NCBI RefSeq assembly: GCF_040954645.1
Contig: NC_092803.1
Span: forward strand, 66,994,427-67,058,426
Reading direction: 5' to 3'
DNA: 64,000 bases
DNA from: Diabrotica undecimpunctata
Taxonomy: Eukaryota > Arthropoda > Insecta > Coleoptera > Chrysomelidae
The notes beneath the pieces are model-generated. The model searched no databases and was not told the origin of the DNA. It was given only the letters and a program-made list of their open reading frames with translations. Positions 38,201 through 44,200 of this stretch are shown piece by piece. The position numbers were made by a program, and so were the translations under genes. The stretch's first letter is position 1. Each line of letters begins with the position of its first letter.

Positions 38201-41200
38201 CTTAGTAAGGTTAGGTTAGTTTCAATATCGGTAAGCGTTTAACCACCGTTCCAGTTGACCTAAAAGGTTTATTGTGGCTTACTCCTAGATTAGAATTATC
38301 CCTTCAACATAGGCTTTTTAACAAAGTTTATTATGGCCTTATGTGAAACTCCTACAAAGTCGTAGAGCTTGAGTTCATAATTCTCAAATGTATTGCCGAT
38401 CCTGCCAGGATACTAATCTGGAATCTTCTCGTTCCCTTTAAGTTTCTTTGTACACATATCACAATATAATTCGCATCATCCATCATTATCTAATGGTCTT
38501 AAAGTTTGATTTTTTTGGGAAAGTCAGGATGTTCTATTACAAAGAACATTACTCGTGTTGTTATTTTCTACCATATTTTGGTATCTTTTGTAATATATAA
38601 TGGAATAAAAATGAAATCGTAGGCTTCCACGGCCAGAGTCAGAATTATAGTTTATTCGTCTTCCGGGTTTGGACCGTGTCATTTGTGAGTGACCCAAAAG
38701 TGGGTTCATCTCGACGTTTCGCTACAATTGTATGTAGCTTCTTCAGGAGAACAAAAAAGAAAGAAAAAAAAGAAGAAGAAAAAGACAAGAAGATGGGTAG
38801 TTAGCAACGGTAACTCAGTTACTCAACGCAACCAGAGGCGAATACTAACTACCAAGATGGGCATTTGGTCACAGTAACTCAACTACTCAACGCAGCCAGA
38901 GGTGAAAACCAAATGCCAGGACAGGGATTCACGTCCAACAGCTCAGAACACTAACGCGTCGAGAGGCAGGGAGTGAATCCGACGGTTACTCCGCTACCGC
39001 TCTATTTATAGTCGCGGTGACCTGTCGTGTCGGGACGTATCGGCACACTCCGTGGCGCGAACGTCAAGAAGCGCGCGCTGGCCAATCATGTGGCTGCATC
39101 GTGGTAGCGGGACCGGACGGCGGCTCTAGACTGGGATTCCAGATGGGAGACAAGTAGTATCCTTCCTCTCGATTGATATTATGTGGATTTTTACGGATCT
39201 CTAGAGATTCGCGGATTTTCCTGGAATAAAAGAAGGGGCTCTTAGAAATGATATGAGTTTTTTCGAACAATATGGAATGACCGGTTTCTTGGCAGTGTTC
39301 TGCAACTGCAGAATGGGAGAAAAGACCTGATCGAATGCATCTTTGATGCTCTTGAATCCGAGTTTTGACGGAACGACCAGTTTCGCCAATATACACTTGT
39401 CCACATGAACAAGGAATAGAATAGACACCACAGGAAGATAGGGGCGGTAATGGGTCCTTAGGAGAGGGTAGATATTGTGAGATTTTCTTGGGTGGTCGAA
39501 AAGTAGTCCTGATACCTTCCTTGCGAAGAATTTTGCCAATCCTATCAGTGACACTTCGAATATACGGAAGAAAAGCCACAGGCGTATTACCCGAAGATTC
39601 TGAATTTGTCGTCCTAGGGTGTAAAGGGGGATGTAGATGTCGGTGTGTAATATTTTGAATTGTGGACTTGGAGTAACCGTTGGCGACAAGGGTTTTTTGC
39701 AGATGGCCAAGTTCTTCTCTAAGGTTGTCAGGTTCAGAAATCGAAATGGCCCGATGGATGAGAGAGTTGATCACAGAATTCTTTTGGGCAGGATGGTGGT
39801 GTGATGAAGCATGTAGGTAACGATTCGTGTGAGTCTTTTTTCTATAAACAGAGTGACCCAATCGGCCATTGGGCTTGGAGGTGACTAACACATCGAGAAA
39901 GGGAAGGGACCGATTATTTTCTACTTCCATTGTGAATTTTATACTCGGATGTTGTGAGTTAAGATGATCTAGGAAGGGAGAAAGGGTATGTTGACCATGG
40001 GGCCAGATGATAAATGTATCATCCACGTAGCGGAACCAGACTTTTGGTTTTAAGGGGTAAGATTCTAGGGCTAAAGACTCAAAGGCTTCCATGAAAATGT
40101 CAGCAATGACAGGGGAAAGGGGAGAACCCATTGGTGTTCCAGATATTTGTTTGTAGAAATTGCCTCTAAAAGAAAAATATGTTGAAAGGAGGCATTTTTC
40201 CGCAAGATCTGCCAAAACCAAAGACTTGTTATCATTGGTCAAGTGATCTCGCAGAACAACTAGAGAGTCATGTATGGGGATATTAGTAAATAGGGATGAT
40301 ACATCGAAACTGACGAGAATGTCTTGGGGATCGACCGTGAGGGAGGAGATTAAGGTGATGAAATGTGTGGAATTTCGGACATAAGAAGAGGTACGACCAG
40401 TATAGGTCTTAAACTGATTCGACAAGTACTTTGCGAGTTTGTAGGTAGGAGAGTTAATCGTAGTCACAATGGGACGAAGAGGTACGTTGTCTTTATGGAT
40501 TTTGGGAAGACCGTAAATTCTGGGGCAGATGGAGTTTTTCGGAACTATGGACTTCTTAACATCATCGGAAAGATCGGATTGTTTGATGGCATGGGAAATT
40601 TCGCGTTCGACTCTAGGAGTGGGGTCTCGAGAAATTGTGTTATAACAGGATGTATCCCTAAGTAAGTCGTTTACTTTCTCTATGTAGGAAGGAGTATCCA
40701 GGATGACTGTGGCATTACCTGTTAGTTAATTGTTAGTTAATTGTGACTACGATTAACTCTCCTACCTACAAACTCGCAAAGTACTTGTCGAATCAGTTTA
40801 AGACCTATACTGGTCGTACCTCTTCTTATGTCCGAAATTCCACACATTTCATCACCTTAATCTCCTCCCTCACGGTCGATCCCCAAGACATTCTCGTCAG
40901 TTTCGATGTATCATCCCTATTTACTAATATCCCCATACATGACTCTCTAGTTGTTCTGCGAGATCACTTGACCAATGATAACAAGTCTTTGGTTTTGGCA
41001 GATCTTGCGGAAAAATGCCTCCTTTCAACATATTTTTCTTTTAGAGGCAATTTCTACAAACAAATATCTGGAACACCAATGGGTTCTCCCCTTTCCCCTG
41101 TCATTGCTGACATTTTCATGGAAGCCTTTGAGTCTTTAGCCCTAGAATCTTACCCCTTAAAACCAAAAGTCTGGTTCCGCTACGTGGATGATACATTTAT

Positions 41201-44200
41201 CATCTGGCCCCATGGTCAACATACCCTTTCTCCCTTCCTAGATCATCTTAACTCACAACATCCGAGTATAAAATTCACAATGGAAGTAGAAAATAATCGG
41301 TCCCTTCCCTTTCTCGATGTGTTAGTCACCTCCAAGCCCAATGGCCGATTGGGTCACTCTGTTTATAGAAAAAAGACTCACACGAATCGTTACCTACATG
41401 CTTCATCACACCACCATCCTGCCCAAAAGAATTCTGTGATCAACTCTCTCATCCATCGGGCCATTTCGATTTCTGAACCTGACAACCTTAGAGAAGAACT
41501 TGGCCATCTGCAAAAAACCCTTGTCGCCAACGGTTACTCCAAGTCCACAATTCAAAATATTACACACCGACATCTACATCCCCCTTTACACCCTAGGACG
41601 ACAAATTCAGAATCTTCGGGTAATACGCCTGTGGCTTTTCTTCCGTATATTCGAAGTGTCACTGATAGGATTGGCAAAATTCTTCGCAAGGAAGGTATCA
41701 GGACTACTTTTCGACCACCCAAGAAAATCTCACAATATCTACCCTCTCCTAAGGACCCATTACCGCCCCTATCTTCCTGTGGTGTCTATTCTATTCCTTG
41801 TTCATGTGGACAAGTGTATATTGGCGAAACTGGTCGTTCCGTCAAAACTCGGATTCAAGAGCATCAAAGATGCATTCGATCAGGTCTTTTCTCCCATTCT
41901 GCAGTTGCAGAACACTGCCAAGAAACCGGTCATTCCATATTGTTCGAAAAAACTCATATCATTTCTAAGAGCCCCTTCTTTTATTCCAGGAAAATCCGCG
42001 AATCTCTAGAGATCCGTAAAAATCCACATAATATCAATCGAGAGGAAGGATACTACTTGTCTCCCATCTGGAATCCCAGTCTAGAGCCGCCGTCCGGTCC
42101 CGCTACCACGATGCAGCCACATGATTGGCCAGCGCGCGCTTCTTGACGTTCGCGCCACGGAGTGTGCCGATACGTCCCGACACGACAGGTCACCGCGACT
42201 ATAAATAGAGCGGTAGCGGAGTAACCGTCGGATTCACTCCCTGCCTCTCGACGCGTTAGTGTTCTGAGCTGTTGGACGTGAATCCCTGTCCTGGCATTTG
42301 GTTTTCACCTCTGGCTGCGTTGAGTAGTTGAGTTACTGTGACCAAATGCCCATCTTGGTAGTTAGTATTCGCCTCTGGTTGCGTTGAGTAACTGAGTTAC
42401 CGTTGCTAACTACCCATCTTCTTGTCTTTTTCTTCTTCTTTTTTTTCTTTCTTTTTTGTTCTCCTGAAGAAGCTACATACAATTGTAGCGAAACGTCGAG
42501 ATGAACCCACTTTTGGGTCACTCACAAATGACACGGTCCAAACCCGGAAGACGAATAAACTATAATGGAATAGCTGTATCTAAATGTAGGAAATTCAAAA
42601 TGTCTGCAGCATCTGGAAATATTTATACTTACAACCTGTTATGATTAAAACCTACATATTCTTTTCAAGACTTAATGTTGCTGTCATTTCTACCTTTCCA
42701 TAAACAAATACTCTGTATTACATAAAATTGTTTTGACAGTTCTCGAATTCTATATAACAGTGCATCCCAGGTTAACATTATACATTAATGTGCAAACTTA
42801 AATTTTTTGTTAAAAATCATCGCAAATAAAATGTTGAACAAGATAGTTTTGTTAATGAAAATAAACAATGTTTAATGTTTAAAAATTATTTTTAATTCTT
42901 AACATCTTTTCTTTATAATAATTTTCGTCGTTGTCGAAAATAAAGGGGCTTGACTGTTGTTCAAAAATTATATTTGTTGATAGACCTCATATACAACTTA
43001 TAGACTTGTTTGTTTCAACTTAATCCACATTTATCAATGTGAAGATCGTCGCTTTACCTTTTTGGAGGTCGACCTATTTATATCACCTATAGGTACTTCT
43101 CCGACTGTTTTGCGATTATTCTGTCTTCTATTTTGATAATTCTACCTTTTTTTTTGGTTTAATACCCAATCTTTGATATTGTCCACCCTACATTTATTCC
43201 TTATATTTTCACTTATTTTCCTGTCTAGTAGAGTCTTTCTAGCTGTGTCACCGAAGTACTTTAATTTCTGTTGTTGCGAGCCAATTTTTTGGTTTATATT
43301 ATTTCTTTTCTTGTTCCTGTAGTGTATGTTATTATAGGCCATACAGCAGTTTTGTACATTTTTCATTTAGTCCCAAGTCTTAAGTCAATGTTTTTATTAC
43401 ACCATATTGTATTGTGTAGATAGCCATATTTATTTGTTTTCTTACTTCTATTTCAATGTCGCCATAGTTTGATAGTTCTTTGCCTAAGAATTTAAACTTT
43501 ATCTCTTGTATACTCGATCATTTCTTGTATATTTCTCATAATTTGAGTTTTCATCATAGAGGTGCCCTTGATATTGTCATATATTTTGTTGTAGCTGCTG
43601 ATTTTAGCATGTTGAACTACCTAAGTGTAAACAACTTTATAGATACTATGTTTTTAATATAATTGTGACAATGAAATGCTAGTTAAAGGTAGATGATTCC
43701 GTTTTATATGAAGAAAATGAAAGGCAGTCGACTTCAAGGGTTAATGAACGTCGTACATTTTGTGACCAACACTAAGCTTTCGATTTTACATATATTAATT
43801 TAAACGACGAAAAAAGACCTCAGTGATTCATATGCTATGAAGTTTTGTCGAATGGGTCGATGAAGCCGGCCAAACTTGAACGTCATTTAGAAAAAACAAG
43901 ATTGTGAGAAATCTCAATCATTTTTCCAAAGCAAATCCTCAGAATTAGAACGAAGCAAAAAACAATAATTAAGACTGCTACTGGGGGGAATATTGCAGTA
44001 TTGGCGTCTTACCAAGTATCCTTATTAGTTGCAAAGAGTGGTAAGCCTCACATCATTGTCAAAAAAATAATAATATCGTGCGCTAAAATTCTAGTTGCCG
44101 GTATATTGGGAGACAAGGCTTCAAAAAAATTGGCCATACATAGTTATCCAACAGCACTTTTATCACTAGAATTTTTTATACGTCAGGAAATGTTAAAGAG

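Larger units (their letters stand above)
38608..42560. mobile_element. Head-to-head pair of Penelope-like elements
   Basis: Two Penelope-like copies face each other 5' to 5'. The minus copy occupies about 38608-40730 and the plus copy about 40740-42566. Arms 38644-40470 and 40740-42566 are both 1827 bp, and I saw no difference between them; their encoded 467-residue proteins are identical. The spacer (40471-40739) is the extra 5' part of the minus copy plus a TTAGTTAATTG tandem duplication. TATAATGGAATA occurs at 38596-38607 and 42561-42572, a likely target duplication, though half of it overlaps element sequence. It lies in GH1 intron 1 copy A. Confidence 0.9.

Noticed and set aside
39201..39710. 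169-codon frames inside both Penelope arms (here and at 41500-42009)
   Set aside because: Shadow frames of the RT/GIY-YIG gene; no family signature of their own.
38608..42560. Penelope palindrome as a pure assembly artefact
   Set aside because: Kept as real for now because the two copies differ in 5' length, have different outer ends, a filler duplication at the centre and a shared outer 12-bp repeat; read-level proof is still absent.
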